NCBI GenBank assembly: GCA_964036295.1
Contig: OZ038462.1
Span: forward strand, 38,911,680 to 38,975,679
DNA length: 64,000 bases
Direction: 5' to 3'
Origin: Plumapathes pennacea
Taxonomy: Eukaryota > Cnidaria > Anthozoa > Antipatharia > Myriopathidae
How positions within the stretch are numbered: the first letter of the stretch is position 1; each line of letters opens with the position of its first letter. The translations under genes were made by a program, and so were the position numbers. The notes under the pieces were generated by a model. It was not told where the DNA came from. It saw only the letters and a program-made list of their open reading frames with translations, and did not search any database. Of the stretch, positions 57,173 through 64,000 are shown piece after piece.

Positions 57173-60100
57173 GCTATAGAGATAATAGAGTATAATTATA
57201 AGCTATGATTAAAAACATATACTATACCTGATCATTAAAAACGAGGTCCGGATATCTATACCGGACGAGCTAATCTGATCCTAGAAAAGGACATATCCAC
57301 ATACACATTTATACACTTGAACATGCATATGTACATGAATATACAAATTAGCTCTTTTGTCTGAATGGAAACTGAAGTCATAGGCTATGTTACCGTTTAA
57401 GCATTTGTGCACAAAAACACAACCTTACGGTGAAATGTCCGTCTTTGTTTTAACTAGCTTGGCCCACCCCAGGGTTTTTAGCGCTTGCGTGGCCGAAGCC
57501 TGCAACGGTCGGCCTAATATGATCTTGGCTGCTTTGTTTTGGAAAATTTGCTAGTTGTCCATCAGGGTAGAATTGTCCTTGTCTCCCCATATTATGTCCC
57601 CGTAGTCGAATAATGGTAAAACCAGGCTGTGGAAGAGATGAGCTCTGTTGGTTGAGGAAGAAGGTAGTTTATACATCTCAGCAAGCCAAGTTTTTGATTG
57701 ATCTTGGACGTGAGTTTGAAGCTGGTTGGGCCAGGTTAACGTGAAATGGAAGCAACAGGTATCTCAGAAACAGCCTATTGGTCCTGCCGAAAACTTTCAG
57801 TTTCACTTTTAGTTTACTCGCGTTTACTCATTCAGTATAACTGGATAGTACACTTTACCCTTCAGTCTCTTTATTTATTTAGCCTACCTTTGTTTTACAC
57901 TTTGCCAATCATTTTACCAACTGAACTATTTTAGTTGCTAATTATTGCTGTTACTTTATCAGGAAGCCACGGCCATTTTTTCAATTGTATTTCTTGTCAG
58001 TGGCACGTTCGGATCTGCTATCTCCAAAAAACTCCACAAAGTGATAGGAAGAAGGGTATGTATTGTTAAGATACCACTACACTAAGACCAGTTTTAATTT
58101 TTGAGTATTCATATTTCTCTAGACAAGAAAGCACTGGATATAACTGGCATGCATATAGATAAAAATGTTTGTTTCAACCTGACTGTTGAAGTGCTGTGGG
58201 AAAGCAAACAAATGCCGAAATCAGCTACATGACTGACAGAAGTAGGCAATACCGATGTGGTGTTCCACAAGGTTCCACACTAGGACCTTTACTTTTCTTA
58301 TCGATACATTAATGATTTACCAAACTGCTCAAAAACTATTATTTCGCATCTCTGCTTATGATACCAACATATTCTATACTTGTAACAATCTATCTAAACA
58401 AGAAAAGCTTAGAAACACTGATTAATTAAGAACTCAACCTGGTGCTTAATTACTGTGCTGCCAAGATACTATCAATCAACTTGTTAAAAAAACATTTATT
58501 AATGCTCATTACTTCACCCACAAAAGGAAGCCACTATTAGTATTTTAATAAAAAAAAAACGTGTAAGATTGAACGAAAAACATTCATTAAATATCTAGGT
58601 GTGTTTATAGACAACATTTTAAACCGCGATGCAAGTAGCACATGTCAGTAACAAAATAGCAAAATTATTCCCAAACTAAGACATTATACTAAACTTAAAA
58701 CACTTAGACAATTATATTACACATTAATATACCCGTATATAAAATACGGCTTAATGACCTGGGGTACTTGCCTATAAAACTAAACTGACTAAAATTGCAA
58801 CACAACAAAACAACTGCATCCGAAGTATTTTTTGTTAATAAGAAAAAAAGTGCCACTCCTTACACATAAAATCATAAATGATAAGACAAAAAACCCTATC
58901 ACCCTATCATCCGGTTTCGTGGATATTTAATACCTGTATCAGAAATCTATTCATATATAACACAAGATTTGCTACAAGACTAAACATCTACAAACCAACT
59001 GCCAAAACTAATTATGAAACAACAACATTTAATTCCTTAGCTTCGCGATTTGAAAAAGAACTTTAAGAAATATTACAAAAAATACCTGCTCAATAATCAA
59101 ACCTTAAGTGCTCTCTACATTATCTTAATTATTCAATGTACTTAAACTATCTAGCATTTCTTCTACGCTCAATCCATGTAACTATATAACTTGTGGATAT
59201 ATATTCAATTAGGATGAGCCTGTCCTATATATCTTTTGATTATCAGTGGTCGACTCGAAAGTCTTGCTCCTTCAACCACTCACGCAATCTTCCTTAAACC
59301 ACATATGTAATCAGGTTAAGTAATATGATATGTAATATTATTGTAAAACCGTATTATAGCTTTTGTTAATAGTGTGATTAAAGAAATCTCAATCTGAATC
59401 TGAAATAGGCTAATTTGATCAATTTATAGTCATGGTAATAAAATAACAAGTAGTGACACTTTACCTTTACCCAGAAATAAAGTAAATTGTCGACGGATAT
59501 TGAAACATTTTGTTTCCCAAACATTTTACGAAAAGTAAAACTTCGTTGCCAAATCATTATTATTTCTATTTTTCAAAGCGTATGTTCGCTTATTTGAGTC
59601 ATATGTGCATGCGAACGTGGGTCAAAGTATTACATATCCTAAACGTTCTTTATATCAAAGTCACATCCGAATAAATAATTTTTCATTTGCTTTTAATATT
59701 ATTGCAGTGGACTTTCTGTGGTGTTGCTACTTTGGCAATCGCTACAACCACGTGGTTTTACTTCGTCACGGAGTCCACAAAACAAATGGTTTACGCTCCC
59801 ATCGTGCTGTTAGGCTGCTGTGTTTCTTCAATGATTGTACTGGGCCTCTCTTACACTGGAGACCTCGCAGGCGAAAATAAGGTGCTTGACTATTTGTTTC
59901 TAATATGATTTATATATGATAAAACACATAACTACTTAATTTGTATGTAGTTGTACAATTACGTCGTATGTGCCACGCTGACGGAAATCCATGAATTATT
60001 TTAGACTCAGAGTACCTAGAACACTGGGTCTGTGTTTGTTTAGAATGTAGTCCATAATAGCCATATTGTAATGTACGTTTATGACATAGAAGCAAGGGAC

Positions 60101-61037
60101 CACACTCATATTGAATTCGTTTTCTGACCAGCAACAAGGAATTTTCCCCTTTAAAAAAAACACAGAGCCAAAATAACTTAGTCTCTCAGTAGACACCAAA
60201 TGTATAAGAACTTTTTCAGGCTAACTTGGGAAAATGCTGGTTCTTATAAGTGGGTGTTTACTGAATTTGAGGGTTAATTTCGAATTTTGGCTTTGTACGT
60301 TTTTATTTTAGATTACCAACTAAAAAAATGGACTATTTCTAAAATTTAAAAAAGTAGGAAAGATTGACAACCTTCATTATGTACTATACACTCTCACAAC
60401 ACTGTATTTTTGCTTTCAGGAATCAGCAGGTTTTGTGTTCTCTTTTGCAACTGCAATACAAACGGCTACTACGGGAGTGATGTTGATGGTGATTCAATCA
60501 TTTTATCCCTCGGGCAGGTAAATGACAAAGTGTAATATAGCATTTTCTCCAAATTATGGCCGCTGTCCTATTGGCTATGATTGGACTTCAATCACCTCTT
60601 AGCCTAGATCTCCTCATGAAAATTTCTATCAACTACATGTGTGTGATTAGCACTATTTTTCAGTACTTCAGGAAAACATAACGAAAGAGAGTCGCTGCAC
60701 TAAAGTTGTAAACGGTAAATGTTTATAAAATATACGACACGAAATAATAGCAAGTAAAGTTAGAGTATTTGATCACAACAAACAAATTATTTCTGTTTTT
60801 CTTTTACACAGTGGAGATTGTCCGGACTGTGGTGATTACGTGCGTATGGCGTACCCCCTTTCTATTGGTTCCCTGCCCCTCATGGGCTTGTTGGTCGTGC
60901 TCTTTTCTGAGTTCGCGCCACTCAGTTGCTTTATTTCAAATAAAGGTAATGGCTGCAATCACGCATGGTCGAAAGTCCTGATAAATTCTGATAAATTGTT
61001 TTCTGATGGTTTTCTTTCCTTTTCTTTTTTTGATGTT

Positions 61038-61073
<36 letters not shown>

Positions 61074-62869
61074 TGTTTTTTTTTTTTTTTTTTTCACATC
61101 GTTTTTGATTTTTTCAGCGTCTTAAAGCGTCTGTGATTTGCGCTATGGTTTTGATTTTACGAAAGTCAATCGAGAAACGCTGTAAATTGAGCAATGACAA
61201 TGTAAAACAAAAACATCTTCAACCAACCAGAAGACAAAGCAATCCGCATTTGGTTTTACTCTTAAGAAATAAGAGAACAATCAGTAGTTCGAGAAAACGT
61301 CAGCCCACAGCACACTGCAATTGTATTTTGCTCTGTTCCTGATTAGTCAAGAATGCTGTAAACATATTTGGGCCAATCAGACCAGTCATACAAAATGGAC
61401 TCTGAGTGGAGCGTTTTCTCAATTTGTGAATACGCTGCTGATACATAACATTTTTCTTTCGGTCTATATTAGACATGCCAATTCATTTGCGGCAGTCTGA
61501 CGTTTCCCAAGTACGAAAGCCCAGAACATATAACATAATAAACGCACCAGAGACTCGATTTTAGACGACCAGAAACGTCTGTCCGGATTCCTCACGTGAC
61601 GTTTTCTGGCCGATTGAACGCTAGCCGGCATATACACATGCTCAAGACACAATGATGCTCCAGCACGTGCTCAACCAATCGAAGAAGAATAAACGTAAGT
61701 GTAAACAAAACCTTCGGTCGGATATTGTTCGGCACATGCTGGTAGTTCAATATGAGTCATCACGTTGCAAATGCAGTCTGGAATTGATTTTAGAAACGTC
61801 GCTTGTCGGCCACGAGCGTGCTCGTGATGCTCAGCTCGTGCAGCGAGTGTTTATCTCCGCCTTTGCAGAAGCCGCCAGAGCAAAAGGTAACGAAACAGGC
61901 ATTGAACTAAATATCTCCCTATTTTCCTGAATAACTCTGCGAAAAAAACAAGTAACACTTCATATTCGCCACAATATGCTGGTACGTATTCCGCAGTTAT
62001 CCGGTTATTTTGTGTCAAGACTTATTTGTTACATCAGTCGGTACAGCTTGGTAGCCGTATTAAAAAATGTGTAACATTATGAATCTTGCATGGGTTCACA
62101 TCTGGTCGTGATCATGTGGGTTAAAAATAAACTTCACTCTGTAATTGTCGTACCGCTCGTTTATAATGTATGCTCGATCTGTTGAATGCGCCACCTGTTT
62201 GAGCGAAACCCCGACCGTGTTTATATGGAAGCGTTCTCGCTCGCTGTCAAGGCAACTGGAATGTCGTGGAAAATTATGGCCGAGTTTTTAGCTTCATAAA
62301 GCCCATGTAGCTCCAGTGTGTATTCGGTTGCCTTTGAGCCAACTGACCCGACTGGTGGTCTCAAACGAAGCCAATTGCATAATTGCGTCATACCGATTTA
62401 GTGTGTGCAAATGGAAAAAGTGTGAAAAATACAGCAACGAGATGCTGTATCAATGCATGAGGACGGGCAACATTTAATATTATATATATTATATAAATAG
62501 TATAAATAGTATTTTACGGGGGTTCCTGCATGAAAAACGCTTTTAAAATCTGCTCAACTCTCAGTTGGTCTTCACTGGCAATAAATAGAGGACCACAGCT
62601 ATATTTGTGAGTAAACTCTTCAATGCTACACTTATAATGAAAGTTGTTAACATAGTATCCAATACATGGCTGTTTGGCATGACCTGCCATTCGTTTTATG
62701 TGCATATTATACACTGCGAGGATGGTTAATTTTAACTTACGTTTAATTTTATTCCACAGGGAAGCCGCCCGAATCGACAGTCTTTACAAATCCCTCAGCC
62801 GCCGAAGATGCCAGTGTTTCCTGTCCTCCTGGGACAACTGAAGTTACTGAATGGAATACAAGACTATGA
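38866..62869 (+). CDS. MFSD12: Gene D: MFSD12-like transporter (MFS), 12 coding exons, 679 aa
   Basis: Exons: 38866-39365, 40559-40667, 43464-43559, 44333-44411, 46290-46418, 54944-55368, 56631-56723, 57963-58055, 59708-59881, 60420-60517, 60812-60945, 62760-62869; all GT-AG, total 2040 bases in frame to TGA. Start MIKAKNQQGTPRRQLFSC aligns with gene C. Exon 1 encodes TM1-TM4 (CDH...GRRK, CLLC at 110-113, HLSFIAE where B and C have IPE). Exons 4-6 encode the longest TM6-TM7 loop of the three (about 236-446), acidic and Ser/Thr-rich with QETEPNSDSA and TYEEEF, ending WLKDPRLYK. C602-x-x-C605 is in the last extracytosolic loop; the tail is EWNTRL. Exon 5 is 129 bases (102 in C), in the same phase. 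Intron 5 is 8.5 kb against 0.6 kb in C and filled with repeats. Pro to Ala in the HLSFIPE motif is unusual. Function by homology only. Confidence 0.85.
40471..40506. repeat. (TG)n microsatellite (gene D intron 1)
   Basis: Eighteen TG units, 52 bases before exon 2 of gene D. It lies close enough to the acceptor that length changes might influence splicing. Confidence 0.95.
40951..41130. repeat. Long foldback hairpin, arms about 80 bases, GCCGCTTCGGC core (gene D intron 2)
   Basis: The left arm (CCATGTCTATGTACTCTTAT...) and right arm (...ATAAGAGTACATAGACATGG) pair with few mismatches around CGAGCCGCTTCGGCGAG. Same architecture as 26398 and 46468. It may be a foldback MITE. The minus and plus frames over it mirror each other and are not genes. 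Confidence 0.8.
42358..43097 (+). mobile_element. TIR element, 740 bases, copy 1 (gene D intron 2)
   Basis: The ends ATCGCCAGAAATTTCAGACA and TGTCCGGAATTTCTGGCGAT are inverted with few mismatches. The whole element is found in inverted orientation at 52844-53604. The interior has only short frames (for example 42647-42904), so it is non-autonomous. No clear target duplication seen. Confidence 0.75.
43780..43880. repeat. Fragment of the CGGTGATTGGTTC repeat (gene D intron 3)
   Basis: CAGCACACGGTGATTGGTTC...CACGTGATATGC.ATGACGTAA as in 11550 and 20330, following a T-rich tract. Confidence 0.55.
44070..44249. mobile_element. Short MITE with CTACAATC ends (gene D intron 3)
   Basis: The left side (CTACAATCTTCGACATAATT then GTTGGGACACT) and right side (AGTGTCCCAAGTAATTATGT then CGGGGATTGTAG) form an imperfect inverted repeat. 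Its ends resemble 46087-46231. Confidence 0.6.
45856..46002. repeat. Long foldback hairpin with CTCGCTGCGCTCGG centre (gene D intron 4)
   Basis: TCTTATTGACCGAG...ACTGGGAGAATATCGG pairs with CCGATATTCTCCCAGT...CTCGGTCAATAAGA. The inner arms (GTACGGACC/GGTCCGTAC) flank a GC-rich centre. Non-coding. Confidence 0.8.
46087..46231. mobile_element. 145-base MITE with perfect 22-base inverted ends (gene D intron 4)
   Basis: The left end begins AACTACAATCCTGGCCAAAA and the right end closes TTTTGGCCAGGATTGTAGTT; 22 bases pair exactly and pairing continues through GTGGGACACT/AGTGTCCCAC. It lies 59 bases upstream of exon 5 of gene D. Confidence 0.8.
46468..46661. repeat. Long foldback hairpin, GCCGCCGCGGC core (gene D intron 5)
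   Basis: AGAAATATAAAACACGC...GTGTTTACAT...GCCTGATGCAAACAC pairs with GTGTTTGCATCAGGC...ATGTAAACACG...GCGTTTTATATTTCT, centred on CGAGCCGCCGCGGCGAG. It begins 50 bases after the exon 5 donor, so it could sequester the splice site when transcribed. Confidence 0.8.
46670..47879. other. Intronic stretch (gene D intron 5), no recognised feature
   Basis: Only short unsupported frames (for example 47369-47566). Around 47640-47720 pieces of hairpin-flanking sequence (CATGTTACATAGCCTCATGCG, GAATCAATCAGAGCGCTCGT) suggest a truncated foldback element. Confidence 0.35.
47880..49263 (+). mobile_element. STPR-type element, smaller family, copy 3 (inverted, gene D intron 5)
   Basis: Reverse complement of 750-2240 and 7395-8800. 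Recognisable in order: CCCCGAGCGAAGCGAGGGTA, AAAATTAATGTTCGTCTGTC, the degraded STPR piece near 48180-48350, CTAAAACTGTAACAAATGCT, ATTAAATTTTGAGAACGTGC, and the end GCGATTATCGTATTTCTAGT. Frames are broken. Confidence 0.65.
49239..49288. repeat. Near-perfect 50-base palindrome at a head-to-head element junction
   Basis: Two 25-base copies of the STPR-element end (ACTAGAAATACGATAAT...) abut in opposite orientation at 49263/49264 with one mismatch (CGC against CTC). Confidence 0.85.
49264..50600 (-). mobile_element. Diverged STPR-type element copy, head-to-head with the previous one
   Basis: Begins ACTAGAAATACGATAATCTC. Weakly conserved pieces in the same order as 750-1640 follow: AAAAGAAATCAAGTCACTAA, GTCCGATTGTGTTGAGCGAG, GTGATTGTTCGATTTCCACC and CCTTTCTGAAGAACTATCTG. 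No STPR frame remains. Confidence 0.45.
50601..51879. other. Intronic stretch (gene D intron 5), no supported feature
   Basis: Two overlapping minus-strand frames (51060-51383 and 51095-51307) have no recognisable domain and no sign of selection visible by eye. Rest non-coding. Confidence 0.35.
51880..51975. repeat. Inverted copy of the CCGATTACAGAACAAAGAA repeat
   Basis: Reverse complement of part of 12560-12720 (GGACACTTATTGTTCTGTAA, TTCTTTGTTCTGTAATCGGA, CAGTTGGCTTAACCAATCAT). Confidence 0.55.
52844..53604 (-). mobile_element. TIR element, 761 bases, copy 2, inverted (gene D intron 5)
   Basis: The ends ATCGCCAGAAATTCCGGACA and TGTCTGAAATTTCTGGCGAT match 42358-43097 in reverse orientation, with the interior also shared (AAAATATTTATCTCCGGTAA, CAAATTCGATGTGTACTTTT, CCAAGGTTCTTGTATTAAAT when read on the appropriate strand). 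Non-autonomous. Confidence 0.75.
53660..53749. repeat. Foldback hairpin with CCGCGAAGCGCGG core (gene D intron 5)
   Basis: CGGTCTGTAATCATACGAGT...AAATCGGA pairs with TCCGATTTCGTGATC...ACTCGTATGATTACAGACCG. Another member of the foldback set, immediately to the right of the 52844-53604 element. Confidence 0.8.
54140..54310 (-). repeat. Fragment of the smaller STPR-type element
   Basis: GGTCGTACGCTAGACTGACA, CTAGATGGCGACTCGCTCGG and CATTAGCGTCGTGATTATTA match about 2010-2130 of copy 1, same strand. The rest of the element is missing. Confidence 0.55.
55620..56470 (+). repeat. Diverged STPR-type element copy (gene D intron 6)
   Basis: Parallels 48300-48850 in order: a decayed coding piece (55632-55889), TTAGTCAGACGACTTCTTTT, GCCGGCGGTGATT, GTTTTGCTTTGATTTTGGGA and AGCTCATTAAATAT. 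Old copy, no usable frame. Confidence 0.45.
57065..57171. repeat. (AAT)n microsatellite at the 3' end of a LINE remnant (gene D intron 7)
   Basis: About 105 bases of AAT repeats next to the minus-strand LINE remnant at 57180-57745, in the same arrangement as 32172-33120. Confidence 0.9.
57180..57745 (-). mobile_element. Truncated LINE reverse-transcriptase remnant (gene D intron 7)
   Basis: The minus strand gives LFDYGDIIWGDKD near 57578-57615 and ALKTLGWAKLVKTKTD near 57445-57495 with breaks, which is the C-terminal part of a CR1/jockey-like polymerase. 5'-truncated, dead. Confidence 0.65.
58180..59400 (+). mobile_element. Truncated LINE reverse-transcriptase remnant, + strand (gene D intron 8)
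   Basis: RQYRCGVPQGSTLGPLLFL at about 58241-58295 contains the RT motif GVPQGSxLGP (58259-58290). YINDLP follows after a frameshift, and YLGVFIDN and PYIKYGLMTWG come further on. Many stops and frameshifts. It ends near AATCTGAATCTGAAATAG without a long tail. Confidence 0.75.
61038..61096. repeat. (GTT)n and T-rich tract (gene D intron 11)
   Basis: About eleven GTT units followed by a run of T, starting about 95 bases after exon 11. Confidence 0.9.
61100..62759. other. Gene D intron 11, no recognised feature
   Basis: Short frames only (for example 61652-61930) with no recognisable domain; no inverted ends seen. Confidence 0.4.
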
Positions 62870-63890
62870 TCATTCCAATGCTAACTAATCTGACAGCCTG
62901 AATATAGTACTATTGGGCCAAGGTCCATAGCCAGATTTATTTTAATCTGGCGGAATATACTGTTCTATTGCCCAGTAAACTCAGCTCAAGCAAGCAGCAG
63001 CATAGACGGCTATTTAGGTTATGAAAAGAGGGCATCAGTGGCATTTGTCTCCAAGTTCCGTATCTGCTCCAAGAATAGAATGTGCACTCCGCAAGGTTCG
63101 AACAAAAATATTCCTATAAACGTTAAAATAGGGTGTATTTCTTTGTTAAACTCCGATAGTCCACGCGGATCTATTGTGGGACTTTAAAATAAGTGCTCCT
63201 TTATTGAGGATGCTACTGCTCATGTACTGAGCTGGACACCGCGGAAATACGTTTTTCGGCCGTGTGGTCACCTTAGTTTTGGGTCAGCGGTCATCAGACC
63301 ACAAATTGCAGAATAAATTAGCAAGGAATAACAATGAAATTTGAGCTGTGTATAGAGGTGCTGACACAAGTAAGTCAAACTGGAAAAAGTTTCAAATAAA
63401 TTTGTAGGTAAAACAGGTATTGGATTTTACTTCAAAACGTGACTTTGTCACTTACTCGGAGTTTCGATTGTGTTGTTCTTGGAGAGTTCTAGTTCACGAG
63501 TTTTTTTCTGAGCGGAAGCGCCTTTTAGTTTGTTTGCTTCAACGGCCATGACACGAAAAACGCGCCACAGTGAAGGTGAGAATTCCGTTTGAGTTTAGAA
63601 AAAGAATTTCAGCTGTCAGGATGTCTGGATGACGGGCTGATGCTGCGAAAAACGAGAAGATTTTGATGTCGGACAATCGGTGGTTCGACGAGTCAAGCAC
63701 GGTTGAGTGGTAAATGCACTACAGAAGTTTGTACTTGGGCACTTAGTGTAAACTGCGCTTGAGATGCGCAAAATGAAATTCAAAAAGGAAAAAAAGGCAA
63801 AAAATCTTAGGAAAAAGAAATCCGATCACCGTATTTTACGGGGTCAATAAATTTGTCCACTTACGTTTGTCCTCTTTTTTTACCGCAGCT

Positions 63891-63923
<33 letters not shown>

Positions 63924-64000
63924 CAAATTGTTATAATTTCGATTAGTATAGGAAATCATGTGATTAGCAGGCATACAATAATTTACGTCGCGCAATCTTT
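62870..64000. other. Gene D 3' flank, no further gene
   Basis: AATAAA at 63312-63317 is a possible polyadenylation signal for gene D, about 440 bases past its stop. CGAAAAACGCGCCA near 63554 also occurs near 18350, in the 3' flank of gene B, which may be shared ancestral downstream sequence or a small repeat. A (TG)n tract lies at 63893-63921. No start of a further array member is visible. Confidence 0.4.
63893..63921. repeat. (TG)n microsatellite
   Basis: About fourteen TG units near the right edge of the window. Confidence 0.95.

Noticed and set aside
58878-59066. 62-codon frame within the + strand LINE region
   Set aside because: Out-of-context fragment of a heavily frameshifted dead retrotransposon.

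Overview
This window is metazoan genomic DNA, very probably from an anthozoan cnidarian such as a stony coral. That placement is an inference from short exons in long AT-rich introns, dense MITE-like and LINE remnants, and an expanded MFSD12-like family. Nothing prokaryotic or organellar was seen, and no tRNA or rRNA gene was recognised.

The only clear protein-coding genes are a head-to-tail array of MFSD12-like transporters (major facilitator superfamily), all on the + strand. Three are complete from start to stop codon with GT-AG introns: gene B (6880-17801, 11 coding exons, 605 aa), gene C (26715-36080, 12 exons, 617 aa) and gene D (38866-62869, 12 exons, 679 aa). Reading frame, intron phases and most exon lengths agree exactly across the three. 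A fourth, isolated copy of coding exon 1 (exon A, 271-734) lies upstream of B on a roughly 2.1 kb duplicated segment. It is either a broken copy or an alternative first exon of B. Each protein has about 12 predicted membrane segments, a long variable loop between TM6 and TM7, and a C-terminus ending WNTRL, a class I PDZ-ligand type end.

Layout: 1-6879 holds the duplicated exon, an STPR-element copy and other repeats. 6880-17801 is gene B. 17802-26714 is intergenic and repeat-filled (a 28-bp TIR element, MITEs, a relic element, a tandem duplication and a hairpin). 26715-36080 is gene C, with (ATT)n tracts and a LINE remnant in its introns. 36081-38865 is intergenic and carries a second large STPR element directly upstream of D. 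38866-62869 is gene D, whose 8.5 kb intron 5 has collected many elements. 62870-64000 has no gene.

Mammalian MFSD12 is a lysosome/melanosome protein needed for cysteine import. By homology these paralogs are probably endolysosomal or vesicular solute carriers, but their substrate cannot be read from the sequence. The most unusual non-genic content is a repeat family carrying 23-residue STPR-type repeats, a set of long foldback hairpins (three of which share a GC-rich core), and inverted element copies within one pre-mRNA.
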